64,000 nucleotides of DNA from positions 18,264,716 through 18,328,715 of the forward strand of contig OX336392.1 in NCBI GenBank assembly GCA_946902985.2. Direction: 5' to 3'. A program made the translations under genes and the position numbers. Shown piece after piece: positions 33,115 through 43,490 of this stretch. Every line of letters starts with the position of its first letter. Position 1 is the stretch's first letter. The notes beneath the pieces were generated by a model, which was not told where the DNA came from, did not search any database, and was given only the letters and a program-made list of their open reading frames with translations. This stretch comes from Meconema thalassinum. Taxonomy: Eukaryota; Arthropoda; Insecta; Orthoptera; Tettigoniidae.

Positions 33115-34105
33115 ATTATTATTATTATTATTATTTTACTTGCGAATTGACCACTTAGGATCACGCTACAATTTCACTATCTCAGTTGTAATTTCCTCTG
33201 CCTCCAGTACTCCTTCATGCCATCGCTGTGCTGCTGCCGTTGTTCGGCCGTCCAAGCTCTTCCGGTCTTTGTAGCTCGTCTCTCGTCATGAAACCCTTAC
33301 AAATTATGTATACTATTCCGAAACGTGAAGCCTCCGTGGCTTAGGCGGCAGCACGCCGGCCTCTCACCGCTGGGTCCGTGGTTCAAATCCCGGTCACTCC
33401 AAGTGAGATCTGTGCTGGACAAAACGGAGGCAGACAGGTTTTTCTCCGGGTACTCCGGTTTTCCCTGTCAAAATTTCATTCCAGCAACACTCTCCACTAT
33501 CATTTCATTTCATCTGTCATTCATTTAATCATTGCCCCAGAGGAGTGCGTCAGGCCTCGGCAGCCGGCACAGTCCATATCCTCGCCGCTAGATGGGGGCT
33601 CCATTCATTCCATTCCTGACCCGGTCGGAGACTGGAGGCAGGCTGTGGATTTTCATTTTCATTCCGAAACGTTTCCCTTTCCAACATTTGGGCCTCTGGG
33701 TTGTTAGCTCTTTCAAGGTCTTTCCGAGTTTCTTTAATCCATGATGTAGTTGTTTTTTGTTCCAGAAGTAGTCAAATAACTGCTTGGTTTTAATATTTGT
33801 CCAATCTGTACATGTGTCCAAGAAATATTAGCCTCAGTTTCCTCATAGTCGCAGAGATTTTTTTCTACATTCTGGTAGACTTCGGCGTTGCTGCAAAGTT
33901 TCCATCCGGTTTCCGTCTGGATTTGGCCCATAATTTTCCGCAGTATTCTCCTTTCCAGAACCTCCACCTTCTCTAGCCTGTAGTTTATTGAAAAGCATTC
34001 ACAGGCGTACAGGCATTCTGTTTTGACTACAGTGTCATACTGCTTTATTTTGGCGTTCCAGGAATGCATTTCTTGTTATAGATGATTCTTGTAAGCCCAT
34101 ACGCT
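33115..34105 (-). pseudogene. LINE 3' end, RT C-terminal region interrupted by SINE-B
   Basis: The minus frame reads KIKQYDTVVKTECLYACECF, EVLERRILRKIMGQIQTETG and further downstream KTKQLFDYFWNKK. After the SINE, the original frame resumes as RRATKTGRAWTAEQRQQHSD and GMKEYWRQRKLQLR followed by a stop (33180-33290), giving the authentic C-terminus. The ATT run at 33117-33135 is the likely 3' tail. The copy is 5'-truncated and contains frameshifts. Confidence 0.8.
33315..33672 (+). mobile_element. SINE-B with 12-bp target duplication, inside a LINE
   Basis: The SINE body is at 33327-33660. It begins GAAGCCTCCGTGGCTTAGGC with B-box GGTTCAAATCCCGG, then TTTTTCTCCGGGTACTCCGG, and ends GACTGGAGGCAGGCTGTGGA plus TTTTCATTTTC. 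Direct repeats ATTCCGAAACGT (33315-33326 and 33661-33672) flank it. It is near-identical to the copy at 2155-2484, which suggests recent activity of the family. Confidence 0.9.
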
Positions 34106-34130
34106 TTCTCCATTTTTGAGATCCTATATT

Positions 34131-34224
34131 CTTCTTCTTCTTCATTCTTCGATTCGGCCAGCTAGGGACCACGTCAGTTCAACTGTCTCTTCTTCCGAGC
34201 TCTAACTACCGCCCAGTGTTCCTA

Positions 34225-34258
<34 letters not shown>

Positions 34259-34260
34259 TA
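34131..34260 (-). repeat. LINE 3' tail fragment and ATT microsatellite
   Basis: CTTCTTCTTCTTCATTCTTC reads on the minus strand as a GAAGAAGAAG tail after GGTCCCTAGCTGGCCGAA. An ATT run at 34230-34260 follows. Only the tail is recognisable. Confidence 0.4.
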
Positions 34261-34437
34261 ATTAGCAAACTTTTTTTGACAGTTTTACGGCATTATTTAC
34301 CAATATGAATTTTTAAATCACTTTGTATTACATTCTAGGTTGTTTTATTATTATTGAAGCAGCGCACAAAGTGCAAAATACCAAACTGAGTAACCTACTG
34401 AACATTATTCCAATCCCAATTGGGTTATTGATGTATG

Positions 34438-34791
34438 TCATTGTCGACAATATTTAGCTTGATATCGAGAACAGAGATCACACAGACATTCTTCAGGTGG
34501 TTGGTGGAATCTCTTGTTTTGGAAGAACTTGTAGTGAAAGCCATGTGTAGCGTATCGTGTCATTATGTGTCGTAGTTCATAGATTTCCTGTTTCCATTCG
34601 TCAGCCATTATGGCGTCAGTAGAGAAGAAATCATCCCAGATAGCGTTTTGCTTTTCTTTGTGTATTTGAAGGGCACTCTCATAGGCCTCGGTGCGCGGTA
34701 GTAACATCTGCAGTCTAATGTCTTGTAAGAAGAAAATTTCTTTTGTGAAGACATAAGTAAGTCTTGACAGCGCTGTCTTCCCGATACCCAA
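34438..34791 (-). pseudogene. Possible retrotransposon C-terminal fragment
   Basis: A 117-codon minus ORF. Its end has a Cys-rich motif (PPEECLCDLCSRYQAKYC) after RHIMTRYATHGFHYKFFQNK. A Cys/His cluster of this kind is common at the C-terminus of non-LTR retrotransposon polyproteins, and LINE tails adjoin, so a retroelement origin is likely. I do not recognise a specific family, and the N-terminal third has no known motif. Confidence 0.35.
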
Positions 34792-35650
34792 GACTCTTTA
34801 CTCTAATGTTAATGTTTTAGTTTGTCCCAAATTATATGGATTCCATAAGTCCCTATTGGTGCTATGGCCGTTTTTTAGGTAGATTTCATTAGAAAGCTAA
34901 CCATTGCAATGTTAGGTAGATTTAATTAGAAAGTTAACTATTGCAATCGGTACCATGTTTCGACTTCCGGAAAATTTCAACATATCTTCGCGTTTCACAA
35001 CCCCCAGACCCCAAAACCACCGTCAGTTCAAAAGTTTATATATAATTTACGTATGTATATATATATGTATATCAGTTTCTTGTGGACACGATAACTGCCG
35101 TAATTTTGCACCAATCACTTAGAATTTTTTACCGAATTACCTATAAAATCTCGGTCGAGTTCGTTACTGGGCTAAATCAGTCGAACGGGTTGAAAATGGG
35201 GGGGCTTTTTTTTCGAAAAAGTGAAATATTGCTATAACTCTCTTAATATGTGAAATATTGAATCCGTTCAAAGTTCATACTATGTGTTAGATAAAGCCCA
35301 AAAATTTATGTTTGAAGAGTTTTTTTATAGCACCAACCATTGACCAAAGGGGTGGGAAAAAATAGGGTTTTTGGGAAACATTAATCATATCTCTCTTAAT
35401 AGGCACACTATCAAAACCGTACAAATTGGACAATATTCCCCTAATAATTACCTAAAACTTTTGTCTGAAAGAATTTTTGATATGATCCACCATTACGCCA
35501 AGAGAGGAGAAAAATGATTTCGGAATTATAAGAAAATGTCAAGAGCTATCAGTGGTTGCCATGGCAACACTACTAAATTGTTGAAGGATGAACCATCAGA
35601 CGTTGCCATGACAACGCACTTGCACGAGATCAGATTCAGATTTCCATCTG
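34792..35650. other. Unassigned AT-rich non-coding stretch
   Basis: No ORF, RNA gene or familiar repeat. Text such as TATAACTCTCTTAATATGTG and TCATATCTCTCTTAATAGGC is mildly repetitive and may come from an unclassified repeat. Confidence 0.25.
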
Positions 35651-35654
35651 TGTG

Positions 35655-36040
35655 AAGCGGCTTCGGTGACGTAACTGGTAGCATGCTGAACTTCTATGCC
35701 CAAGGTCGCGGGTTCAAAGCCGGCCGAAGTCGTCGGATTTTCTAAGAGCGCTAAAAATCCCTCAGTATGCTTTCCTTTGGAGCGGAAGTTCCAACGTTCG
35801 TTGCTGGTTGCGGTGGCATCTAGTAGCCAAGTTCACAGCTAGGTGTTGTTGACGGTAGTATCTGGTAGCAACATTAGGAACTACTGCTTGAAATTGACCG
35901 TCTGCAGTCCTTACCTGAATTACAGACTAATACAGCCATCACAATTCACACCGTTTATCAGACAGATTCTACACTCACCCAAAGTACACGGGGTTACATG
36001 ACCGCGTTGTCACAGCCCCTAAACTGAGGCACCAACCAAA
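35655..36040 (+). mobile_element. SINE-A, near full length
   Basis: The head reads GCGGCTTCGGTGACGTAACT with GGTAGCATGCTG and B-box GCGGGTTCAAAGCC. The body has GAAGTCGTCGGATTTTCTAA and TTCCAACGTTCGTTGCTGG, and the end is CCAAAGTACACGGGGTTACA then CCCCTAAACTGAGGCACC. An internal deletion removed the ATTTATGGCATG block present in other copies. Confidence 0.8.
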
Positions 36041-36343
36041 ATCTCTGCGGGAGATATAATTTTGCGTGAAGAAGTAACAGACCGTTACATAGATACACAT
36101 CAGTGTCGAAACCTTACATAAGGACAGTGTGACCACAAGTACAAAAATGGACCCCAAATGACAAGAAGGTTACCGTCCCCATAAGTCAATAAAATGTTTA
36201 AAATATGCATAGAATGACGAAAAACAAAGTTAATTAAGCTCCAATTATAAAATACATTCTCGCAATAAATGTGGTCTGATCCTTCTACGAAAACCTGCAT
36301 ATTCTGCCTATTTTCGCCTATCTCCAAGTTTGTCCGGTGAAAT

Positions 36344-36965
36344 CTACCTCCGCCTTCCGACGTGCCGATAGGACTTTTTAAATAATGTCATAGCCGTTTT
36401 TATTGAGAGTTTTTGAGGCTGTTGAATGTGGTAAATTGCACTCATCGCTGTCGTTGCTCTTTCTTTCACATGAATGTTAAATGATGTCAGTGTTGTTTGG
36501 AGAGTAACTCCAAGATATTTGAATTTTGAAACTACTTGTAGGTGATTATCTTGAGGGGTCAGTGTCTCCTTTGGGGAGATCATTTGTTTAGTTTTGTTGT
36601 GATTTATTTGGAAGTCATTTTCCAGAGCCCATGAGGTGAGTCTGTTTAGTACCGTTTGTAGTTCTTCTTTACCTTCTGGGCCTATTACCATATCTGCATA
36701 AAGATGAGTGTTGCTGAGGTGTCCATAATCATTTTTGTGATGTCAGCTGTCATGATAATGAATAGGATGGGAGTGATTGGGTCTCCTTGTAGTACTCCGG
36801 AAGTTTACATTAGTGTCTTGGATAGTGTGATAGGTTCAGTTGTATGTTACCGTGTTGGAAGCCTTTTTCGTTGTTGCCTTAATAAGCGAAATGTAATGCT
36901 TTTCAGTCGTTCAACACGGTTGTACCCAATTGTAATGGGTGGTTCCCTAATCCTGAAAAAAATTA
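36344..36965 (-). pseudogene. LINE reverse transcriptase fragment (palm domain)
   Basis: Minus frames give the RT motif block SGVLQGDPITPILFIIM (frame-shifted), then THLYAD-MVIGPEGKEELQTV (one D of YADD is lost by a 3-bp or frameshift change at about 36695), then LENDFQINHNKTKQMISPKE and FKYLGVTLQTTLTSFN. It differs clearly in sequence from the LINEs at 15.9, 32.3 and 33.1 kb, so it is a fourth lineage. Both ends are truncated. Confidence 0.75.
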
Positions 36966-37009
36966 CGTGTAATTTCGATTCAGTTATATGCATGTCTACG
37001 TCCTATTCG

Positions 37010-37240
37010 GCTGGCTACGTGGCTCAGCGGTAACTTTCTCGGCTGCTGATCCCAAGCTTGCAGGATCGAATCCTGGCGCAGTCAGTTGGCAATTGAGGGT
37101 GCGAAAATGCGGGGAAGCCGTGTCAGTAGCTTTACTGGCACGTTAAGATCCCTTATGGGCCAAAATTCCGGCACCCCGGCGCGCGTCTTTAAAAGCCGCA
37201 GTAGTTAAAAGAGACGTTAAACCAATAATATTATTATGAC
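37010..37240 (+). mobile_element. SINE-C, tRNA-derived, complete
   Basis: The head reads GGCTGGCTACGTGGCTCAGC with B-box GGATCGAATCCTGGC. The body has GCGAAAATGCGGGGAAGCCG, TTTACTGGCACGTTAAGATC and AAATTCCGGCACCCCGGCGC. The 3' end is AGACGTTAAACCAATAATAT with an ATT tail. Confidence 0.8.
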
Positions 37241-37431
37241 CTATTCCCGTTTCTAGGGGGTCCGGGTGGAGGTGACATGACTATGTGAGAAATTATTTTT
37301 ATTGTCTGATATCCATCCTGACATCCTCTTCAAGGGAGTTAATGAGAGGTGAAATGGATTGAACAGAGTTAGTAGTTCGCCGTAATTGGACAGGGGATAT
37401 AACAGGACAGTGATAGTTAAATAAAGCGCCT

Positions 37432-37775
37432 TCGGTGGCGTAGTTGGTAGCATGCTGAGCTTCTATGCCCAAGATCGCGGGTTCAAACCCGGCCGAAGTC
37501 GTCGGATTCTTTAAGAGCGTTAAAAATCCCTTAGTATGCCTTCCTTTGGAGGGGAAGCAAAGCCGGCGGTCCCATGTCATAGATTTATGGCATGATATAG
37601 AACCTTCCACTAATTACACCTGTGTGAAACTAAATTATAGGTTATCGTTGAGTAATGCTCTTAGGTTCCAACGTTCGTCGCCAGGAGCCGACTGCGGTGA
37701 CATCTGGTAACAAATGTGGCGTTTGGTCCAATGTATGCAGTCCTTACTTGAATTAAAAACGGATAACACACACTA
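37432..37775 (+). mobile_element. SINE-A, intact head
   Basis: The best-preserved SINE-A promoter region: CGCCTTCGGTGGCGTAGTTG, GGTAGCATGCTGAGC and the B-box GGGTTCAAACCC. The body includes GGAGGGGAAGCAAAGCCGGC and ATAGATTTATGGCATGA. It resembles a tRNA whose anticodon arm has drifted, so it is a SINE rather than a tRNA gene. Confidence 0.85.
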
Positions 37776-38100
37776 TAGTGCAGGAATATTAGACAGAATT
37801 TGGGCAACGTGAGGAAAATTAGTTTATCAAGCTAAAAATTGGTGGAGAGGTTCCTTGAATAGCCTGGATCAAAATACTTCAAGTCCCAAAAAATCCCTCA
37901 TGGGGAACATGCCGCCATCTTGGAAAAATAGCCGACATCTTGGATTTCGTATCCAGCATCGCATTGAACGTCATAACTCGGTACCTAAGGGAGATAGGGA
38001 CATGCGGTTTGGTCAGGATAACTGACCGGAATGCAGGCTATCATTTTGACACTACTTTACCTAGATAACAATAGAAATAGTTATTATAAATCACTTAAAG
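37776..38100. other. Unassigned stretch before the Penelope element
   Basis: Contains CATGCCGCCATCTTGGAAAA and CGACATCTTGGATTTCGTAT. No coding potential is supported. It may include the distal 3' end of the Penelope element, whose boundary I could not fix. Confidence 0.25.
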
Positions 38101-38245
38101 AAACTCTCATAGGGTAGCGTTAAAAGTCATCTTGGTGTTCAATGTCAATTTTGCACCTTTTACAGTCATGGGATTGAAAAAAGTAACGAAATAAATGTTA
38201 TTCATAATGTTGAATTTTGGGCTTATGCAGTGTTTAATTATATTA

Positions 38246-38294
38246 AAATTCGACGCGTTTCGAAAGAGACCATGTCTTTCATCGTCAGGAATAA
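38246..38294 (-). ncRNA. Candidate minimal hammerhead ribozyme of the Penelope element
   Basis: On the minus strand, in order: ATTC (stem I), CTGACGA (core, CUGANGA), stem II GAAAGA/TCTTTC (6 perfect pairs) closed by CATGGTC, GAAAC, a 2-nt loop GC, GTC (cleavage triplet) and GAAT (stem I partner of ATTC). One extra T between the core and stem II is the only deviation I see. Penelope-like elements are known to carry minimal hammerheads with a very short stem III in their terminal repeats. The position, just 3' of the ORF, fits. Activity is not demonstrated. Confidence 0.6.
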
Positions 38295-38405
38295 TTTGGA
38301 ATACGACAATGTTGCTAAGAGAAAGCAACGAAGAACATATAAAAGGTGCCCAAAGATGGACGCCATTATAGCCCCATGTTAGGGACAACGGAAAGCAGCA
38401 GTGAA

Positions 38406-39960
38406 TTACTTTCTCAGGGTTCTGATAATAGGTAGCCAGGATTCACTGAGATTGTAGCCGGTGTCGCGGTTGAAATTATCTGGGTGTTTACGTATTTCAA
38501 CCGCCTCCCTGATGATTCTGGGACGATATTGCTTTATACGGGCAAGAACATCCACTCCTTGGAACATGACATCATGGCCAGGTGTTAAAGCATGATCGGC
38601 AACAGCTGATTTATCAGGTTGTATGAGCCTGATACATCTATTATGTTCCTTAATGCGAGTGCATATTGTTCTCGAAGTCTGCCCGATGTAAACCTTGCCA
38701 CAAGTACAGGGAACTCTGTAGATACCCGGTTGTTGCAATTTAGACAAACTGTCCTTAGTTGGTCGCAGGAGTTGCCTAATTTTAACAGAAGTTCCAAATA
38801 CAGTCCGTATGTTGTACCGACGTAGGATTTTAGCAATACGATCCGTTGTGTTATGTATGTACGGAAGGTAAGCAGTTCCTCTTACATCTCTTTTCTCAAC
38901 TGACGTCCTATTATTATTTGTTGGTTTCAGAACCGTAGAAATCAAAGCCTTGCTATAACCGTTGCTCTCAAAGGTGGTTTGCAGGGTGTTAATTTCTTCT
39001 TGTAAGGAAGACACTTCACAAATCCTCCTAGCCCTGGTAGTTAGAGTTGTAAGGATACCATGTTTCTTGGCAGGGTGATGGTGAGAACTTGCGTGGAGAT
39101 ATCTATTGGTGTGTGTTGGCTTACGAAAAACGCTGTGTCCTAAAGATCCATCCTCTTTCTTGGTGACGAGAACATCTAAAAAAGGTATTTTGCCGTCAGA
39201 TTCCTTTTCCATGGTGAAACAAATAGAAGGGTGCTGGAGATTAAGGTGATCCAGAAAATGGCTAAGATTTTCCTCACCTTCCGTCCAAACAACGAACGTG
39301 TCATCCACATAACGCCACCAGATTTTCGGTTTGAAAGGAGCCGACGACAAAGCTTTCTCTTCAAAGTTCTCCATGAAGAAATTAGCCACAACAGGAGAGA
39401 GAGGACTACCCATGGCCACACCATCAGTCTGCTCATAAAAATTCCCATTCCATAGAAAGTAGGAGGAGGTCATGCAGTGATAAAAAAGTCTTCTGATGTC
39501 TTCAGGAAAAAAGCCATTAATGAGAGACATAACACCATCAATAGGTACTCTCGTAAACAGAGACACCACGTCGAGACTCACTAGAATATCACCCGGCTGA
39601 AGTGTTATAGCTTTTAACTTTTCCACGAAGTGTGTGGAATCCTTAATGTACGAAGGCGTGTTACCCAGAAGCGGCTGAAGTAGTCTACCTAAGTATTTGG
39701 AAAGGGCATATGTAGGAGAACCAATCGTACTAACAATAGGTCTAAGAGGAACATCTTCCTTGTGTATTTTAGGACCATAGAGTCTCGGAGGAATAGCATC
39801 CCCTGGAAGGAGAGTCTTCGCTGCATCCGCTGGAATAGATGATTGCTTGATCAATTTGACGGTGACATTTGAGTAGCGAGTAGTAGGATCACGACTATTG
39901 ATCCTACTGTCGTGGTGTTGGATAAGGTTGATTATGATTCCAAGATCTCGTCTTTGTTAT
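38406..39960 (-). CDS. Penelope-like retroelement RT plus GIY-YIG endonuclease, 5'-truncated
   Basis: One open frame of 482 codons from the first Met (38406-39854); the frame stays open upstream to about 39955 but is non-homologous beyond that. Visible parts, numbered from that Met: PRLYGPKIHK (23-32), RT motif LVSLDVVSLFTRVP (91-104), QTDGVAMGSPLSPVVANFFM (142-161), YVDD catalytic motif (182-185), GKIPFLDVLV (221-230), and GIYRVPCTCGKVYIGQT (377-393) with R400 and E450 completing a GIY-YIG nuclease. This is the Penelope arrangement (TERT-related RT plus endonuclease). A normal protein starts well upstream of RT motif 1, so this copy is 5'-truncated but otherwise without stops, suggesting a fairly recent insertion. 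It landed in a family C repeat fragment (GGTACAGGAAATGTTTATAC). Confidence 0.9.
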
Positions 39961-39974
39961 CAGATCCTGTATAT

Positions 39975-40310
39975 ATGTTCCAAACGCAATGACATCTGGT
40001 ACAGGAAATGTTTATACACATTGTAATGCACTGGTATCTAATTTAATTCAATTGTTTACATAACCTCAAGATGGCGGCTGTGCGAATTTTAAAATTAAGT
40101 TTTTATTTCTTATGTCGTAATCAAGCGATAGTTTGAATAATGAACCTACGCAATAATTTTCCTTCAATGGTACATGACTCTATGGCCTATACATTTAACA
40201 ATCCAACATGGCGACCATCCGAAATATTCAGACGACTCTGAATATCTACGAATCTATTATAGCAATCAAACTGATTTTGTTTATGTTCATAGAGGCTATA
40301 TAGGGGCTGG
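39975..40310 (+). repeat. Family C Helentron-like repeat fragment
   Basis: Carries AATGACATCTGGTACAGGAA, ACCTCAAGATGGCGGCTGTG and CATGGCGACCATCCGAAATA, in the same order as units in the copy at 44270-45736. Interrupted on its left by the Penelope element. Confidence 0.65.
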
Positions 40311-40317
40311 GACTTTG

Positions 40318-40455
40318 ATGAGTATTTTGAATTTCAATTGCATTTTCAGTCTCACTTAATTTTCGTTCTCCATTTATTTTCTCTATCACCCGAACCATTA
40401 GGGGCCGATAACCTAGATGTTAGGTCCCTTAAAACAACTATCATCATAGTTAAGT
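40318..40455 (+). repeat. Array S fragment plus shared 3' tail
   Basis: ATGAGTATTTTGAATTTCAA, TTCAGTCTCACTTAATTTTC, then ACCATTAGGGGCCGATAACC...TTAGGTCCCTTAAAACAACT and ATCATCAT. One compensatory loss (GGTCCCT) weakens the tail stem. Confidence 0.7.
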
Positions 40456-41386
40456 ACAATTGGAAGGAAGACAATCGGTTGGTTGGTCCCCCCCCCCCCC
40501 CCCCCTCACCTCCCCTTCCCCAGACTAATTTCTTAGGAAGAAACTCTGAGAAAGGGGTCGCAATATTGGATATGACATGATGATTTGCGAAATTTAAATA
40601 TCAGATATACAATCAGCGTCCTCAAAAACCCGTATATACAAGTTGGTAGTTGAACTAGAATTCTTGTGAATTCAAGGGGATTTTATTGACCATTCTTAAG
40701 TGATTGATAAGTAGGGCTCGGATTTGTAGGTGCTAGAAACCTGGGAAATATTTATTTTTTATGTATTAAACATACCTGAAATGTGTGACAAATAAGTAAA
40801 GATATGTAATTATAATTTAGTTTATTATTACGAATGCAATTTACGTTATACCTCACTGACTACTGAAGAATTACAATACACAACCCGATACATCTTCAGG
40901 TTGTCCATCACAAATGACCGACTATTATCGCGAAACACTTCTTCCGAAGGGGCGAGACTGCGGCAGTACGTTTCATGCCTTTGAGGTGTTGTGTAACTTA
41001 AGATCGCTGTCAGCCTTGATTGCTTTCCCACATGGTTGGCAGAACAGAAGCAAAATTATCTTTAATTTCTACAACAGACGTTAACTTGTACAGCTGGGAC
41101 GCTCGTTTTTGGACACTGGCGGTCACCTGCGCGGTAGAGTATAGCTGTTCCGCGAACCTATGCAAGCAGCGCACGCGCATAGCTGTTCCACAGCCAGTAG
41201 AGACGTGTCTGTCGCCTTATGAGCTTCACTGTTCTCGGTGTGATAACTGAAAACTCTCCTTGTGACGCTTGCGTGTAGTTCTTGTCCTGCCGGGAAATTT
41301 ATGAAAGTAGGCTACGTAGCGCTAGTGCTACAAATTAAAAGTTAATTGCATTGACTAAAGCTCGGTAAAAACATTGAGCAACTGCA
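40456..41386. other. Unassigned stretch with a C-run
   Basis: A 17-nt C-run lies at 40490-40505. ORF 40846-41031 (minus) and ORF 41020-41250 (plus) have no recognisable motifs. The segment next to the DD82E ORF may include its missing TIR, which I could not identify. Confidence 0.25.
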
Positions 41387-42782
41387 ATGCCGCCTATTCT
41401 GTCGAAGCTTTCTTCAAAAACACTGCACAGCCAAACGCGGGAAGTGGTGTATAATATTAACACTTTCATGAAAAGTGAGGCAGTGGCTGGTACTGTGTCC
41501 ATACCTTAAAAAAAAAAGGTACAAGAACGAGTGGCAAAAGCGACAGGAATATCCAAAACGACTGTTAGGAGAATCATCAAAGAAGGTTCTCGGTGCGTGG
41601 AGGAAGGTACCTCCTTTAGTACACCTGGTAAACATCACCAGGTTCCTAAAACAGTGACAGCCATAATTGACTTTGACAGGTGTGTGATTCGGCGGACTGT
41701 GTATGATCTTTACATTAAGGAAAAGACAGTGCCTATAATTCATAAACTATTGCCGAAACTTCGGGAAAGTATTAACTTCAAGGGGGGGGGGGGGGAGCAC
41801 CAGTCTTAAATTAATATTGAAGAATATGGGATTTAGATGGAAGAAAACCCGAAACAACTGAGCTACTTTAATAGAGAGGGGAAATATTAGATCACAGCGT
41901 GTAGCGTATTTGCTTGCAGTTAAGAAATACAGGGAGGAAGGACGACCTATAATTTACGAAGATGAGACTTTCATTCACAGCACTCATACAAGACTAAAGA
42001 ACTGGGTTGACGATTCTCCAGCAGGTTACACAGCGCCGATTTCGAAGGGACAGAGACTAATTATAGTTCATGCAGGAGGTCGAATTGGTTTTGTTCCTGG
42101 AGCATTGCTAGTGTTCAAATCCCAACTTAAAACAGGAGACTACCACGGAGAGTTGAACGCCAATAATTACCAAAACTGGCTAACTACCAGACTCATTCCA
42201 AACCTGCCTCCCAATTCAGTCCTGGTGATAGACAATGCCTCGTATCACAATGTGCAGTTGAATAAAATGCCAACCAGCAACAGCACCAAGACTGTGATGA
42301 AAGAGTGGCTGGTGCGAAATAACATTACCTTCCGCGATGAAATGCTCAAAATCCAACTTGATAATTTAATTAAAATTAATAAACCACACCGAAGGAATTT
42401 TTTAATTGACAATATCATGGCAATACACGGTCATACTGTGTTGCGCCTTCCTCCATACCATCCTGATTTAAATCCAATAGAACTTATCTGGGGAGACATT
42501 AAACAGTGGGTAACTGGAAACAATACTACATTTCAGTTATATGACGTTAAACGATTGTTAGAAGAGAGAGTAAGTGCGATTGGTGTTAAAGAATGGGAGA
42601 AAGTTTGCGATCACGCCGAAAAAATTGAAAGAGAATACTTCCAAAAGGAGGGAATCATAGAAGATGCTCTGGATGAATGTATAATACGTGTGTCAGAAGA
42701 TAGTGACGATGCCATTAGTGAAAGTGATACTTATGCCGAATCTGAAGGTGATCTGTCTGGAATCGAACCGCTGTCTGAATAA
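41387..42782 (+). pseudogene. DD82E-type (Sailor-like) transposase, disrupted at the N-terminus
   Basis: The frame starting ATG at 41387 (MPPILSKLSSKTLHSQTREV) reaches a stop at 41507. The same frame continues with an HTH, VAKATGISKTTVRRIIKEG (about 41525-41585). A frameshift lies at the 14-nt G-run (41782-41795) and a further TGA at 41859. A long open frame then runs 41910-42782 (290 codons, no ATG at its start). Catalytic residues, numbered from there: D18 (IIYEDETF), D108 (VLVIDNASYH) and E191 (HPDLNPIEL), with 82 residues between the last two, which is the DD82E spacing reported for Sailor elements. The C-terminus is acidic. TIRs were not found. Confidence 0.75.
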
Positions 42783-43035
42783 CACGTAGACTAGATAGAA
42801 CAGTGACTGTGTGCTTTTGTGTATTTTATTTTTATTTTTGTTAAACGTTGTAGGTTATAAGTGATTAGCAAGTTTGATTACACAAGAAGAGCTATCGCTT
42901 ATCGGCCTACCTCTTTGTAGCTGCTGACACTCAGTGTGGAGTGATTTCATTTGAATGTCTGACGAGGTAAGCATCCTGTTCATTACGTTAATTTATTGCT
43001 TGCCAGTAATGATGTTGATTACTTCGCTACATCGT

Positions 43036-43490
43036 GGTCATGTAGCCCCGTGTACTTGGGCGTGTATAGAAGCTGTCTGATAACCTATGTCACTGTGATG
43101 TCTGTAATAGTGTGTGTATTTACAATCGAGGTAGGATTTGGGTTGGAAGCGGAAGAGGATTGGACAACGTGGTCATTCAGCCCCGTGTACTTGGGCGTGT
43201 GTATTTGGAATTGAGGTGAGGATTGGGAAGGCGACGGCCGTGGCCTTAAGTTAGGTACCATCCCTGCATTTGCCTGGAGTAGAGGTGGGGAAACCACAGA
43301 AAACCACTTCCAGGAAGGCTGAGGTAGGAATCGAACCCACCTCTTCTCACCGTTGCCTCACGAGGCTGAGTGTAGCCCGTTTCAGCCCTCAGACTAGAAT
43401 TAAATTTATTGGCAGAGCCGGGAATCGAACCCGGGCCTCCGCGGTGACAGCCAAGAATGCTAGTTAACTACGCAGCGAGGCGGGCGCAAG
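43036..43490 (-). mobile_element. SINE-D, tRNA-derived (minus)
   Basis: The tRNA-like head at 43411-43488 reads on the minus strand GCCTCGCTGCGTAGTTAACT with B-box GGTTCGATTCCCGG. The body on the plus strand has AGGTAGGAATCGAACCCACC and CTTAAGTTAGGTACCATCCC. The CCCCGTGTACTTGGGCGTGT segment occurs twice (43045 and 43181), so the 3' end seems duplicated or two copies abut. Confidence 0.7.

Noticed and set aside
34201..34260. Possible functional significance of ATT/AAT runs at 15858, 22518, 33117, 34230 and 46592
   Set aside because: They coincide with 3' ends of LINE or SINE copies and are explained as retroelement tails.
37432..37510. tRNA-like sequence with good A and B boxes
   Set aside because: The same head recurs with an identical downstream body at four other loci, so it is a SINE and not a tRNA gene.
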